This document shows, piece by piece, positions 9,591 to 21,100 of a stretch of DNA of 64,000 nt. Both the position numbers and the translations under genes were made by a program. Each line of letters starts with the position of its first letter. Positions within the stretch are counted from its first letter, which is position 1. The stretch is from Brachionus plicatilis (lineage: Eukaryota > Rotifera > Eurotatoria > Ploima > Brachionidae), in contig QEOQ01000444.1 of assembly GCA_010279815.1 (NCBI GenBank), positions 372,001-436,000 on the forward strand, read 5' to 3'. A model generated the notes under the pieces. The model had not been told where the DNA came from, did no database searches, and saw only the letters and a program-made list of their open reading frames with translations.

Positions 9591-10849
9591 TAGTGTTGGG
9601 CGGCGGCAAATTTTGGCTGTCAGTCTTGAACAGACAGATTTGAACGGCCAGTCTGCCGGCCAGTTTAAACGGCCTATTTTGGCCGTGAATTTAACGGCCG
9701 CATTTTAGACCGTCCGTGAATAGCCGACCGACTGTGGACCGTTTTTAAAAAGGCCGGCCTTGGAAAAGTCGGCCAAATTTTAGAAAACCGTGAGGTGGCC
9801 GGCCAACTGACTGACCGACCGTGAAGATTTCTTAGGTATCATTGTGATATTGGCACTTTTCCATGCTTTAGGAACTGTACCTTCTTGGAGACTAAGATTG
9901 AAAAGATCTATTATTTCTTTTAACAAATTTAAAGGGAGTTTTTTTAACATTAAATTGTGGAAAAGGTCAGGTCCGCAAGCTGCTTCTCCTTTTAACCTTT
10001 TTAATGCTATAATCATTTCATTCAGGCTAATCGGTTCGTTGAATATTGGCTGACTATTATTCTTAAAGTATTTTAAATTAAAATGAGTTATTTCTGTATC
10101 TTTTTCAGTGTTTTCGAGGTCAGAATTAAGACTGAATGTTGAGGATAAAATTTTTCCAAATAATTTCCCTTTTTCCTCACCTGTTTTAAAATCTTGGTTG
10201 TTCAGAGTTAAAGTTGGGATAAAATTTGATCCTTTTTTTGATCTAAACTTATTTATTTTTTTCCAGAATGGCCTACTTGATAGGGGGTTTTTCCCCATAT
10301 TTTTGATAAAATAAAACGAATTTTGATTCCAAAATTTTTTCAGGCTAATTTTAATTTCCAATGTTAAATGATTATATCTTTGTTTTGTCATTTGACAGCG
10401 AGTTTCTTGAAAATATCATCTTATTTTCCTACGTTCTTTAATCAAATCTACAATAAAAGGAGGTAGACTGCTCTTGAAAACTTTTTGAGACTGAAATGGG
10501 ATACTTTTTTGTGCAGCTGATAATATTTTTTTGGTAATTATTTCGTTTTGTTCGTCAATCGTCCTTGCAGAAGCCACTAACAAATGTCTTGGGACATTTA
10601 AAACTTCACGAAATAAATACCAATTTGCTTTTTTATAATTAAATTTCTTTGATAGAGATTGACCGGTGGTGGCCGGCCAACTGACGGACCGACCGTGTGG
10701 TAGCCGGTTGGCCGCGGTTTGGCAAGCCAGTCACGGTTATTGGCCGTTAAATGAAACAACCGTTTTTTGGCCACTTGCACGGCCGGACACGGTCTCGGCC
10801 ATTTTTTTTCTTGCCGGCCACGTGGCCTCTGGACAGGCCCCAAACACTA
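9591..10849. mobile_element. GGCC-rich hAT-type MITE carrying a LINE fragment; exact 8-bp duplication
   Basis: Left end TAGTGTTGGGCGGCGGC at 9591, right end GGCCCCAAACACTA finishing at 10849, flanked by ATATAAAT on both sides (9583-9590 and 10850-10857). The ends are a typical hAT TAGTGTTGGG pair. The two GC-rich flanks (9591-9823 and 10668-10849) consist of degenerate GGCCG/CGGCC words and are unlike their AT-rich surroundings. A 0.84 kb LINE segment separates them. A shorter relative without cargo is at 32231-32699. Confidence 0.8.
9824..10667 (-). pseudogene. LINE fragment (endonuclease-RT linker and RT N-terminus) inside the GGCC element
   Basis: The minus strand reads SAQKSIPFQSQKVFKSSLPP, then KSRPFWKKINKFRSKKG-like sequence (here SSRPFWKKINKFRSKKG), then ALKRLKGEAACGPDLFHNLM, VPKAWKSANITMIPKK and a break. 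That is the linker and first RT motifs (the G-P-D and I-P-K boxes) of the same LINE family as 8510-9290. It is bounded by a 30-bp direct repeat of GGCC-element sequence (9794-9823 and 10668-10697, one mismatch), as if it had inserted there. Both ends of the LINE are missing, so this is not a standard target-primed insertion. Confidence 0.7.
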
Positions 10850-10880
10850 ATATAAATAAAAAATATATAAATTTTAATTA

Positions 10881-12311
10881 TTTTTCAAGTGTCTTGAAAT
10901 ACATTGAGTTCGTTGCCATATTATAATTGCTCGGATATTTTCTAACGAAATGTCGATTTTAAATTTGTCATTAAAGTTTTCAGATAAAGATTTTAGAAGA
11001 ATCAATTAAAAGAAGGATGAAACAATGACTTATTTTAATCAATTTTAAAAATTAAAGTTTTTATTAAAAATACATAATAAGCCACCATAACTCTGCCGTA
11101 AGCCGGTCCCAAGCCCAGGATGAGAAAAGAGGAGGGTGGTGGCAGCCAGACTATGTGGTCTTCTACGAGTCTGAAGAAGAGCTGTATTACGGGTACATAG
11201 ATCTACGGGTCTTTGTCCTAGTCTTGTCGTATGAGGGTGCCGCTGGCTTGACCATCATCCAGTATAGAATCTTAGCAGAGCGAGAACTTGTTTTACAGCT
11301 GACCCTCTTTGGATAGCCGTAACTTTGGAAGCACTAAAGTTAAGGCATTCTCTCTTTCTAAATTGAGAATGTCGCTTGGTTTGTGGTTCCAAGCTAGTCT
11401 AAATAGTAGCCGAGTTCGCAGCCAAATTAAAAGTGCTCGGATGAGTGGCGCTGTTTATGATGAACGTCCCACGTGCTTCTTAGGGCAAGACGCCGTCATA
11501 ACTATGCCGTATGCCGGTCCCAAGCCCGGATGAAAAAATAGGAGGGTGACAAAAATTTTAGGTATTAATATTTTTTACTATTTTAATTAAAAAAAAAAAA
11601 AAACAGATCCTTAAAAAAAAGATTCTTTAGGTAAAAAATTGTAATTTTGTTCAAGCTTTAACTTAAGTTATTTTTCAAGTGTCTTGAAATACATTGAGTT
11701 CGTTGCCATATTATAATTGCTCGGATATTTTCTAACGAAATGTCGATTTTAAATTTGTCATTAAAGTTTTCAGATAAAGATTTTAGAAGAATCAATTAAA
11801 AGAAGGATGAAACAATGACTTATTTTAATCAATTTTAAAAATTAAAGTTTCTATTAAAAATACATAATAAGCCACCATAACTCTGCCGTAAGCCGGTCCC
11901 AAGCCCAGGATGAGAAAAGAGGAGGGTGGTGGCAGCCAGACTATGTGGTCTTCTACGAGTCTGAAGAAGAGCTGTATTACGGGTACATAGATCTACGGGT
12001 CTTTGTCCTAGTCTTGTCGTATGAGGGTGCCGCTGGCTTGACCATCATCCAGTATAGAATCTTAGCAGAGCGAGAACTTGTTTTACAGCTGACCCTCTTT
12101 GGATAGCCGTAACTTTGGAAGCACTAAAGTTAAGGCATTCTCTCTTTCTAAATTGAGAATGTCGCTTGGTTTGTGGTTCCAAGCTAGTCTAAATAGTGGC
12201 CGAGTTCGCAGCCAAATTAAAAGTGCTCGGATGAGTGGCGCTGTTTATGATGAACGTCCCACGTGCTTCTTAGGGGAAACGCCGTCATTACTATGCCGTA
12301 GGATGGTGACA
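10881..12311. repeat. Tandem duplication of a ~790-bp unit rich in predicted hairpins
   Basis: Sequence from 10881 (TTTTTCAAGTGTCTTGAAAT) repeats from 11671, offset 790, nearly identical over about 630 bp; the second copy ends soon after GGATGGTGAC near 12306. The central 450 bp is much less AT-rich than its surroundings. It contains CCGGTCCCAAGCCCGGAT (11515 region) and a variant near 11103 and 11893. From memory this word recurs in 3' regions of some animal LINEs. It also contains hairpins such as CATTCTC...GAGAATG and AACTTT...AAAGTT. Plus-strand frames of about 75 codons are open (for example after 11100 and from 11309) but match nothing I know. It may be a retroelement 3' region or an RNA-coding repeat. 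Confidence 0.55.
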
Positions 12312-12808
12312 AAATTAAATTAAAGTTTTGGAAGAACTAAAGTTAAGGCATTCTTTCTTTCTAAGGCATTCTAAGTTTTTTTATTTTTCGACGAATTGTG
12401 TTTTTTCCGCGAAATAAATAAAAGGTTTAAAATCTTTGAAACGTTTTGCTACAGATTCGAAAAAATTAATCCTTTTTGGTGAGGTGAAAACACCGATTGG
12501 ATTTGTACTTTTGATCCACTTTCGTTGTCTTTAACTTCATGCCGAGTTAAATTGTTTGCGTAAATTACTTCTAATTATTAATTACATACAATGTTTTTAT
12601 AAAATTTTAAATGATTTAATTTTTTATGAAACTTAATCTGATTTGTAAATCAGATTTTTTTATTTTTCAACTTGCTTATAAGGCTTATAATTAATAAATA
12701 ATTAGATAAACAAACGAATACATAAGTAATTGATTAAGGTTCATAAAGAATTTTTTTTACCTTATTCTCAAGCGACATTTTAAGAGTTTTAATTTATTTT
12801 TATTTACA
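12312..12808. other. AT-rich DNA without recognised features
   Basis: It begins with a short partial echo of the tandem unit (GGAAGAACTAAAGTTAAGGC at about 12330). Nothing else was identified. Confidence 0.4.
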
Positions 12809-12930
12809 ATTGGTATGTTCTATTGTGTTTTATAATAATTTTACATACAACTTTGAAAATGCATTCAAAAAGTGTGATGTTTCAAATTTATTTTTTAAAT
12901 AAATATTTGGGGGTAAATTTTGCAATGTTA
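12809..12930 (+). repeat. Left copy of a ~120-bp inverted repeat pair
   Basis: Starts AATTGGTATGTTCTATTGTG and ends GGGGGTAAATTTTGCAATGTT. The same sequence lies inverted at 16650-16772 with a handful of differences. The pair encloses about 3.7 kb containing three coding-like pieces on the plus strand. No target duplication was found outside the arms. Confidence 0.7.
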
Positions 12931-14315
12931 TCATCAATGTTATTATTGAAATCTAAATATTCTATGTTTGGCATAACATATTTAGTTTTTATAGTTTTTA
13001 AAGAAGTTTTGATTAAATTAATTCTTTTTTCAAAAGAAAATCTGTTTTAAAAAACTGATCTATTATTCAATTTAAAAAAAAAACTCATTGGCTTTTTTTA
13101 AATTTATCTAAAACAAAGAATTGATTAATCCGAATAAAAAATTTTAGCTTTAATTAAAAAAAGCTATAAAAAATAGATGACTTTAATTACCGTATCCTTT
13201 TGCTGAGATTATGTCTAAAATCAACACCTCCAATTTTTTGAAAAAACAACAACTTTTAAACTGTCATAAGATGAAATTTTTTAAAATTTTTTCTAAATTT
13301 ATTAAGACCTTATCAACACCCCACCAAACACCCTTCAGTTTTGAATTCTTTAACTTTAATTTATCTAAAAAACATATTCTTGTTTTTTGAATATTGGTCC
13401 TTCATATAAAAAAAAAATTTTAAAGAAATGACAACACCATCTCCAAAAACGAAAATTTGCGCCAATCAGCAAAATGATACGGTATAGAGTTTTCTTTCTA
13501 GTAAAGAAATTTTCGGATATTAAGATGAAAATATTAATATTTAACTTTTTTAATTAAAAATTTAATTTGCTTGTAGAGTGGCGCGAAAATCCACTACTTA
13601 TAGAGTAAATGAGGCACGACATCTCATACCACTCAAACAATCATAAAAATTTCAGAAATTTAATTTTGAATTAAATGCTGTGAAAAGTCAGATTTTATTA
13701 TCTTATCAAGTGATCAGTCCAAAAATTTGGCAAATTACAGCATTAAAAATTACATCCAAAAATTTTTGCTCATTTAAAAGCGGATTTAATAAGCTTAATT
13801 CATTATTTGATTTGGAATCAAAGGACACCTAAAAAAACGAAGCTAACTTCAAACTTTTGTAAAATTTTAATTTATTCGTCATCCAAGAACCCTCTTCAAA
13901 AACCCACAAATCTTAAGATTTCTTAAGACATAATCTATATATTGTGGCTTTGCGAAAAGAGCGAACATAACTAGTTAAATAAAAATTTTACATATAAACG
14001 CTATTTTGTAATTTTTTGTCAGATAAATCTACTGCTACTTCCGTAAATTTCAAACTATATTTTATTTAGAAAAACAAGAATAATTAACAGAGACTTTTAA
14101 CAAAGTGTTTTTTCTAGTTTTTTCTTTATTTTTTAAAAAAATTTTATTTTTTAATGTGTTATTTTGGACTTTTTTGATTAGGAAGAATTAAAAATAGCTT
14201 AAGTTTAAGTTTTCTTTGCTATTAAATGAGGAAAATTTTCACAAAAGTTTTTCTTTTTTTTTGTTTAAATTAAAATTTTATTGAATTTTCCTCAAAGTTA
14301 TTTACAATTTTTAGA
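12931..14315. other. AT-rich stretch between inverted-repeat arm and first coding-like piece
   Basis: No gene recognised. The polypyrimidine tract TTTACAATTTTTAG ends at about 14313 and could be a 3' splice site for the next piece. Confidence 0.4.
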
Positions 14316-14546
14316 TTGACACGTTCTAAAAACATTTGGATGGACTTTATTGAATGTGAAAAAGTGTACTCGTCATTTAAAGATGATCAGTTTTATTTAC
14401 AAAAAAAAGGTTTTTGTAAAATTGATATTGACAATGACCAAGACATATGTTATTTAAAACTGGTTTTTCAAAAAGAACCCACATATTTCAATGAGAATAT
14501 TGAGTATAAACTTTCCAATTTTAAAGTAAATTACAAAAATAAATAA
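14316..14546 (+). CDS. Hypothetical exon-like ORF
   Basis: 76 codons opening just after a TTTTTAG acceptor-like site, ending with TAA. Composition is mixed, with KNIWMDFIECEKVYSSF, then an acidic IDIDNDQDICYLKL block. No family recognised. It shares a general layout (F-I/E-C-x-E, then a hydrophobic, charged block) with the next piece at 14833. Both may be exons of one unknown gene lying between the inverted-repeat arms. Confidence 0.3.
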   Translation: MTRSKNIWMDFIECEKVYSSFKDDQFYLQKKGFCKIDIDNDQDICYLKLVFQKEPTYFNENIEYKLSNFKVNYKNK

Positions 14547-14832
14547 CAGTCTTTTTTTAAAAATAAAACGCTAATATTTGCCTTCACTTTGATAAAATAA
14601 TTTCACTAGAAGATTCACGTTTAAAACATAAATATCCGGTTTCGTATCGGGTTCAGGTAATTTACTCAATAAATTTTTATTTTAAAATTATCTTGGTTTA
14701 ATTAATCGAACCGGTATTTGGATACAATATAAATTATTATTCAAATTGTTTTACTAGTGTTAAAATGTGACAAATAGCTAAATTTTTTTTAAAGAAAACT
14801 GTACTACTTCATATTTAATTTTAATACTTTAT

Positions 14833-15159
14833 TTGAAGATTGGTAAAAGAAATTTATTGAAATTCGAATGCATTGAGTTAGAAAATCAAATAAATTTCTT
14901 TTTGAATGATGGACATGTTAAATTAAATTTCAATTTAACTAATTTTTTGGAATTAAGAGAAAAAATAAATAACTCTTTTTTGTTTGGTAAATTTGAGTTT
15001 TATTTTATATCCTATTACTTTATTTTAAAGATTTCAATTATGCAAAATGCGACCTTTTTTGTAGTTATTTTACTACAAAAAATATGTCCTTCTAAAATTT
15101 TTGCTCAAGTCTTCATCTTCAAGAAAAGATTCCAGGAAGATTACTTATTGATATGTTAA
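14833..15159 (+). CDS. Hypothetical exon-like ORF
   Basis: The most coding-like part is IGKRNLLKFECIELENQI followed by FFLNDGHVKLNFNLTNFLEL, up to NNSFLFG. There a GTAAAT donor-like site at about 14988 may end the exon, since the remaining residues are low-complexity and hydrophobic. Unknown family. It may belong with the pieces at 14316-14546 and 15666-15776. Confidence 0.3.
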   Translation: MKIGKRNLLKFECIELENQINFFLNDGHVKLNFNLTNFLELREKINNSFLFGKFEFYFISYYFILKISIMQNATFFVVILLQKICPSKIFAQVFIFKKRFQEDYLLIC

Positions 15160-15480
15160 GTTAAAATTAAATAAACAGAACAATCCTTTTCGGTAAATTG
15201 GCCTCAGTAAATTTAGAAAAAAAAAAGAAATATTAAGATTTAGAAAAAACTTAACAATTTCACACATTTTTTTCGATTTAATTAGTGTTTTACATAGGGA
15301 CTAAGGATTTTGGATTATTTATCAGATCAAAATTCTTAAATTGAAATTATGGCCAATTTTCCAGTTTAAAAATGTCTTTTTGTCAAACCATCAAAGAAAT
15401 TATTTCAATTTTTTGTTAAAAAATCTATTGTAAAGATGAATAAAATGGCTTGATTTCAACATCAATTGAGAAGATTAATA

Positions 15481-15613
15481 CTGCACTGCTCCCGAATTTG
15501 TACCGTCCCAGTGTACCATCACGATTTAAATATTTAAGTATCAAAACATAAAAACTTGACTTTTTTGAAGCAGTACGCTGGGACGGTACGCCGCAAATTC
15601 AAGAGCAGTGCAG
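15481..15613. mobile_element. 133-bp fold-back MITE, TA-flanked
   Basis: Left end CTGCACTGCTCCCGAATTTG, right end CAAATTCAAGAGCAGTGCAG, with inner arms ACCGTCCCAG and CTGGGACGGT. TA dinucleotides abut both ends (15479-15480 and 15614-15615). It is GC-richer than its surroundings. Likely a Tc1/mariner-type MITE by its TA target. Confidence 0.75.
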
Positions 15614-15665
15614 TATTTTAGCAATATTTTTAGAGTTTAATTTATTAATTTTAATTTTTAAAGGT

Positions 15666-15776
15666 GACTTGACTTTTCAAGCTCGTACAAAGAAGAAATT
15701 GACACGCAGAAACCCTGATGAGAGTTTAAAATATAAACAAAAGCGAAAATATTGTTACGAAAAATTTATTAGATAA
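15666..15776 (+). CDS. Basic C-terminal exon-like ORF
   Basis: 37 codons, DLTFQARTKKKLTRRN then KYKQKRKYCYEKFIR and TAA. Strongly basic, as in a nuclear or nucleic-acid-binding tail. Possibly the last exon of the unknown gene represented at 14316 and 14833. No family recognised. Confidence 0.25.
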   Translation, partial: DLTFQARTKKKLTRRNPDESLKYKQKRKYCYEKFIR

Positions 15777-16649
15777 AATTTTTTAATAAAGCAAAAAAAT
15801 CATCGTAAAACAAAAAAAAAAATAAAATGACTAATTTAAAAAAAAACTGAATAAAATATCTTTGAATTGAATTTTGCTTATTTTTTAACAAAGATAAATC
15901 TTTATGTCTATATCAAAATCTTTTTTTTTGCCGCTGCTTCTGATTTTGTTTTATTATACCCTGTTAAACGAAATCTATCTGACCATTTTTTCATTGAATT
16001 CAAATTTACAGTATTTATTAAATCAATAATCTTTTCTAATGCAGTTTTTTTATTAACCATTTTTCTTATCCGGTATTATTTTATTTTTAATTATATTTAA
16101 GAACTTCTAAAAATTCAAAATCAAAATTATGAAGAAAAAATATAAATTCTTAAAATAATTATTTAACTATAAAAAAAGAGATGATTTTTAAGCACGTTGA
16201 TAATTTTCAAAAATTTGAAGACATCTAAAGAACATAAATTAGACAATAAGTCAAACTAAATGAACAATAAAAATTTTACAAGATTTGACTCTTAATGTCA
16301 ACTATTATTATTAATTTTAAAGTTGATAGTGTTTTTTCCTTGGTAAAAATTGCTAAGATTAAGATAACCAAAAAAGTTAATAATTCAGCAAATATTTTCG
16401 ATTTTTTACAAAATTTAAGTATTATTTATAAAATGTAAACAAATAAAGTTTATCTTGGAGCACCTTCACAATCAATTAAATTTAAAATTAAAAGGAAAAA
16501 ATTTTCTTTAAAAGTTTCTTTAAAAGAAAAACAAGCCTAAATACTTGATAATTAGTATTAAGTAGTTCAAATTATTTTGAATTAACTCACTGTGAAAATA
16601 CTAATTTTGTAATTAAAATCATTTTTTTCTAAAATTACAGCATAAAACT
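15777..16649. other. AT-rich DNA without recognised features
   Basis: Only low-complexity hydrophobic frames, typical of chance ORFs in T-rich sequence. Confidence 0.4.
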
Positions 16650-16772
16650 GAACATTGCAAAATTTACCCCCAAATTTTTTTTTAAAAAATAAATTTGAAA
16701 CATCGCACTTTTTGAATGCATTTTCAAAGTTGTATGTAAAATTATTATAAAACACAATAGAACATACCAATT
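16650..16772 (-). repeat. Right copy of the ~120-bp inverted repeat pair
   Basis: Complement of 12809-12930, ending CACAATAGAACATACCAATT at 16772. The short minus-strand frame here is the same sequence as the left arm and is not treated as a gene. Confidence 0.7.
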
Positions 16773-17220
16773 ATATTTAAGAATATCATTATTCTTTTAT
16801 ATTATTTTTCGGAATTCAAATTTTGCGCAATTAATTAAATTTTTTTAAAGATTAATAATACTGTAATTCGCACATTTTTTAAATCATCTGTCCAAACTTT
16901 TGAAATTATCAACGTTCAAAGTAAAGCAGCTTTTAAACATTTCTACTTAAATTATTTCACATGCAAAATTTAAACTCCTACCAACCTCATTTACAAATTT
17001 TGTAACATGGCGAAGATTTTTGCTCCAAAACAATCATTAAAAAGCTGAAAAGTTTTTTTTATATATGGTTGAGAACCCTTCTTTATTTTTGACCAAAGTT
17101 GAAATTAATCTCATTTTTGTTATTAAATTATTTATTTTTATTCCAAAAAAAAAAAATCCTCTTTTTGAGTGGATTTTTTCTTATCTTATTAAAAAAAAAT
17201 AGACAATTTTTATTAAAATT
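16773..17220. other. AT-rich DNA before the assembly gap
   Basis: No feature seen. Confidence 0.4.
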
Positions 17221-17267
17221 NNNNNNNNNNNNNNNNNNNNNNNNNNNNNNNNNNNNNNNNNNNNNNN
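17221..17267. other. Assembly gap (47 N)
   Basis: A run of 47 unspecified bases. The flanks are A/T-rich and unpaired, so the true gap length is unknown. Confidence 0.99.
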
Positions 17268-17702
17268 AATTAAAATAAGTTAATTAAGTTAAAATGCGAA
17301 TAAATTTGAGGTCACGAGAGAATGGAATAATTAAGCTATAAATTAATGATTCATAGAATTTCGACAATTATTTGATATGAGAACTTTAAAGGGTACCATC
17401 TAAAGTTTTTTGCATTTTTCATGGATAGTATCTAGGATAAATTTGGTAAGCAATACTTTGACTATTTGAGAGGTGGAAAGAAATTATTGAGTTTGTTCTA
17501 AGAGCGTTTCTTATAGTTTACTAAATAACTATAAAATCAATTTAATTTATATTACCCTTAATATTGTGCGCTTTTTAATAAAAAAATTTCAAAAAATTAA
17601 TCTAATTAAATTTTTTTAATTAATTAACGAAGTATTGTCTAAACAAGCTAAAATTAGTAAAATTGAAATTAATGCAATTAATATTGCCTAAATAGAGTCG
17701 TC

Positions 17703-18106
17703 ATGGAAAATTTAAAGCAAAATGTTGAAAAAATGGCTCAACAGCATCTTCACAAGTTGGGGGAGGCTAAAGTTTGAGATACAGTCCAGGTTTCCGTACC
17801 AGACGTCGATAGAGGCCCTGCTGATTTATTAAATTAACTAGCTTATATTACCAAAATCAATACAAGAAATATGCCTAATCAATTGGCCACTGAATTTGGT
17901 ATTATAACCGGTTGGCATTCACGGAACAAGTTCCATATTTGTTAACTAAAATTATTGAATGTTGAGTCTTTAGATTTGAGCTGCGAAAAATCGCTTAAGG
18001 AAATAAATAGTTTACATTCTATATGTGGTGGACAAGGATTGTTGAAGTGTAATTATTTAGGCAAATGTGAAAGGAATTGTTCATGTAATAAAAGCAATGT
18101 ACTATG
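17703..18106 (+). pseudogene. Integrase-element (Ginger/KRBA2-like) C-terminal domain, interrupted by a hAT
   Basis: Reads MENLKQNVEKMAQQHLHKLG, then EAKV and a stop, then DTVQVSVPDVDRGPADLLN, HSRNKFH, SLKEINSLHSICGGQGLLKC and NCSCNKSNVLC. This is the layout of the C-terminal region found in KRBA2-like and other integrase-type transposon proteins: a 'V-P-D-V-D-R-G' block, then 'G-G-Q-G-x-x-K-C' and a Cys cluster. Several stops show it is dead. The frame breaks at TATG exactly where the hAT lies and resumes at 21809 with KTKCHRGQLK and a stop at 21860. Removing the hAT and one target copy restores the frame across the join. Confidence 0.65.
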
Positions 18107-21100
18107 CATACTTTGACAGTTCAAAAAGTCAAGTGTTAAGTGTGAGTGTAAGTGCTACACTTACACTTAACATTTACACTAGAACACTTGCATATATCAA
18201 GTGTGACACTTGGTCTAACACTTGGTACACTTGAAAAAATTTAAATGTAGAAAATAAAAAAAAAATTTTGATAATTCTTTTCATGTTTATTAGTCATATT
18301 TGATTATTAATGAAAAAAATTTGAATAATTTTACAGCTATTTTCAATTATTTTAGATCTTTTGTCAGTTTTTTAAATCTGCATAATTTTAGTTAATAATT
18401 AATTTTTAATACTAATGAATCTTATATTAATTAATCAAATCAACATTTACTTTTAATAATGCTTTGCAAATAAAATTTTTTGAATTGACATGTTGACTAC
18501 GTTTGCTACTTACAACGCCACAAACACTGAAGTACTTTTCAACAAACGCGCTCGAAGCAGGAATTGAGAATATTTTTTTTGCAACATTACTAAAAATGGG
18601 AAGCCTATGTGAATTATTGCTCCAAAATGTCTGCGTGGATTTACTTATTTCGCTCTGGTCTCTAATTAGGTCAAAAAAATAGCTCCTTTTCCCGGTTAAT
18701 CTTTTGGATTGTACTTAATTTGTTCGATCAGCTGGCGTCTCATAAGCATTTGAGTTAATAAAAGCCCTTAGTACTTGATTATCTCTATTATCATAAGGCA
18801 GTACTTGTGACCGATAATTTTGTGAAGTACTTGCCGGTAGATCGTTATCATGTAAAAAGATGACCGCTTCAGTGAAAGAGTTTAATGCTTTTTCCTTATA
18901 ATGTAAGCTTGATCAAACCATAAGTCTAATTTAGAAGTGTTTAATAAAGAGGCCAATTGATAAATCTTAGACTCTATTTCAAAGTTAAATCGACGTTTTA
19001 ATGAATTAATAAGCTCATCAACTAATTTCTTAATGTTACCTCTTACTTGATTTGTATTAAATGGAGCATGGATTATCACTATAAGACTTGGTAGAAGATC
19101 GCCTATGTGCCAGTCTGTCTTTTGACAAAATAAAGATAACATGTACAAAGGATGTAATATTTTTAAATAACCAATAATTGTGTTTTGACTTATTGGACAT
19201 GGAAATTGAAAGCATTTTTTTCAAATGCTAAATAAAATGAAACTAACATTAAGTATGATGACGACCATCTTGTTCCATTTTCGCATCTTAATTTAGCTTT
19301 TTTAGCAGAAAAATCATAACATAAAACACTAGATCTTCTTATATTTGCAGCGAAGTTAGATAGCTTTGAAAGTATTTTTACAAAAGCTCCAACTGATTTG
19401 ATTGATGAACGTTCTGCCAAGTTAATTTTATGTGCAGCACAAGAATATCTAGGAACATTGTTTGTACCTAGCTGAATATTCAGAAAGTTTATAGAATCAC
19501 TAAAAGTGTTATCCAAATCAGGTTCGTTATTAAGTTGTAAATTATCTTCAATATTATCATCCTCATTATCTAATTCGGATACATAAGGTAAATTCATGTA
19601 GTCACTTGCTTCTGGAATCATCTGATAGATTTCTCTATCTTTTTCATTTATGCAATGATAAAGCTCATTTTGAGTTTCATTAAGTAGATTAAAATCTTCG
19701 ACGTCGTTTACTTCCTCATTTTCATCGTCAACTACATACTCCCCTTGATCTTCATTGTCTTCTGCATTATCAGATTCATTTTCAGCACTCTCTTTTTGAA
19801 AACTATCTCCGACAACAAAATCTAAATCTTCTTCATCATTTTCATTAACATCTTGGATAACTTCATTCACAACATCATCATCATCATCCTCATTTTGTTC
19901 TAGAAAGCCATTTTCTCCAATATCTTGTATTTCCAAATTCAAGTCAAACAAATCATTTTCGTTTTGTCTAAAAAGTCTTATAAGATAGGAAGCAGAATCG
20001 CACACAACGCCAGTAATTTTTTTTTATCAAAGCTAAAACCATTTAAAATTTGTTCAATAGATTGTTTAATTTTCTCTGGATTCGAACTACCTGCTATTTC
20101 CACCATTCAAATCACCCTTAACTCTTTTCTAAAATTTGTATATATAAGTGAAACACATACAGCCAAAGAGTTTTTCATGCCGATATCTGTCCAATTGTCT
20201 GTTATTAGACAGACTGAATGAGCATCTTTTAGTTTATCTTCAAATTAATTTTTCAATAAACGAAATACTCGAGGCAAAATTGAATTAATAAACCAATTTG
20301 GATGAGGCAAATTTTTTCCCAAAAGAGTACTTAAATATTTGTTTTTTAACTGCCTAATTGCATTATTTGATGTAAAAAAATATTTAACTAATAAAATATC
20401 GTTATCACTTAGCTTTTTAATATTTTTTCCTCGATTTGTCCATTTTCTATATGCTTTTATCCACTCTGCTAGTTCTAAGTGATAAAATTCTAAATGTTGA
20501 TTTAGATTTGAAGTTGCACCAAATCTTTCGCGATATATTTTGCCACATTTTAAAAATTTAAAATCAATTGAATTTAGAGGTTTGCGTCTAAAACGAGTTT
20601 TAAAACTGAAAAAATTTAAAATTGGTGTAAACTCTTTTATTCGATTTCCAATTTTAATTTTCTTTGTATCAAAGTGATTTTCTTAACTGCGTTGGATTTA
20701 TATTTATAATCGATTATGATTTATTTTATAATCTGATCATATTTCCTTTGATCTTAAATTTAAAAAAATGTATCAATTAAATTTAAAAAAAATTAAATTT
20801 TTAATTAATAATCTTGAAGATTTCAAAAGATCATTTACTTATTTTATCAAACAGGCAAAAATTTAATTTTAATATCTTAATAAATCTATTTTAGAACTTA
20901 AAAAACAAAATTAAATGGCCAAAATTCTTTAAAATAAATATATTTTTCTTTTGATACCATGGTTTCAAATGAAGTTAAAGGAAAATAAAAGACTAAATTT
21001 ATGCTTCTCGCTTCCTATAGATAATTTTAAATATTCTCACAAATTTAAAAGTTTTACTTAATAATATTGGCAATTTTTTAAGTTTCAATCTAATTTCAAC

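Noticed and set aside
10598..10926. ORFs on both strands in GGCC-rich DNA
   Set aside because: Produced by GC-rich MITE arms lacking stops; no protein family and bounded by the element's ends.
11309..12323. Twin 74-codon ORFs starting MDSRNFGSTKVK
   Set aside because: They are the same frame in two tandem copies and match nothing; the near-identity follows from the duplication, so it is not evidence of selection.
12823..13050. Plus-strand ORF of about 75 codons
   Set aside because: It overlaps the left arm of the 120-bp inverted repeat and is Phe/Leu/Lys low-complexity; chance frame in T-rich DNA.
15867..16100. Hydrophobic plus-strand ORF that could pass for a membrane protein
   Set aside because: Phe/Ile/Leu content simply reflects T-rich sequence; no start context, repeats or neighbours support it.
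16582..16770. Minus-strand ORF
   Set aside because: Same inverted-repeat sequence as 12809-12930 read in the other orientation, not an independent gene.
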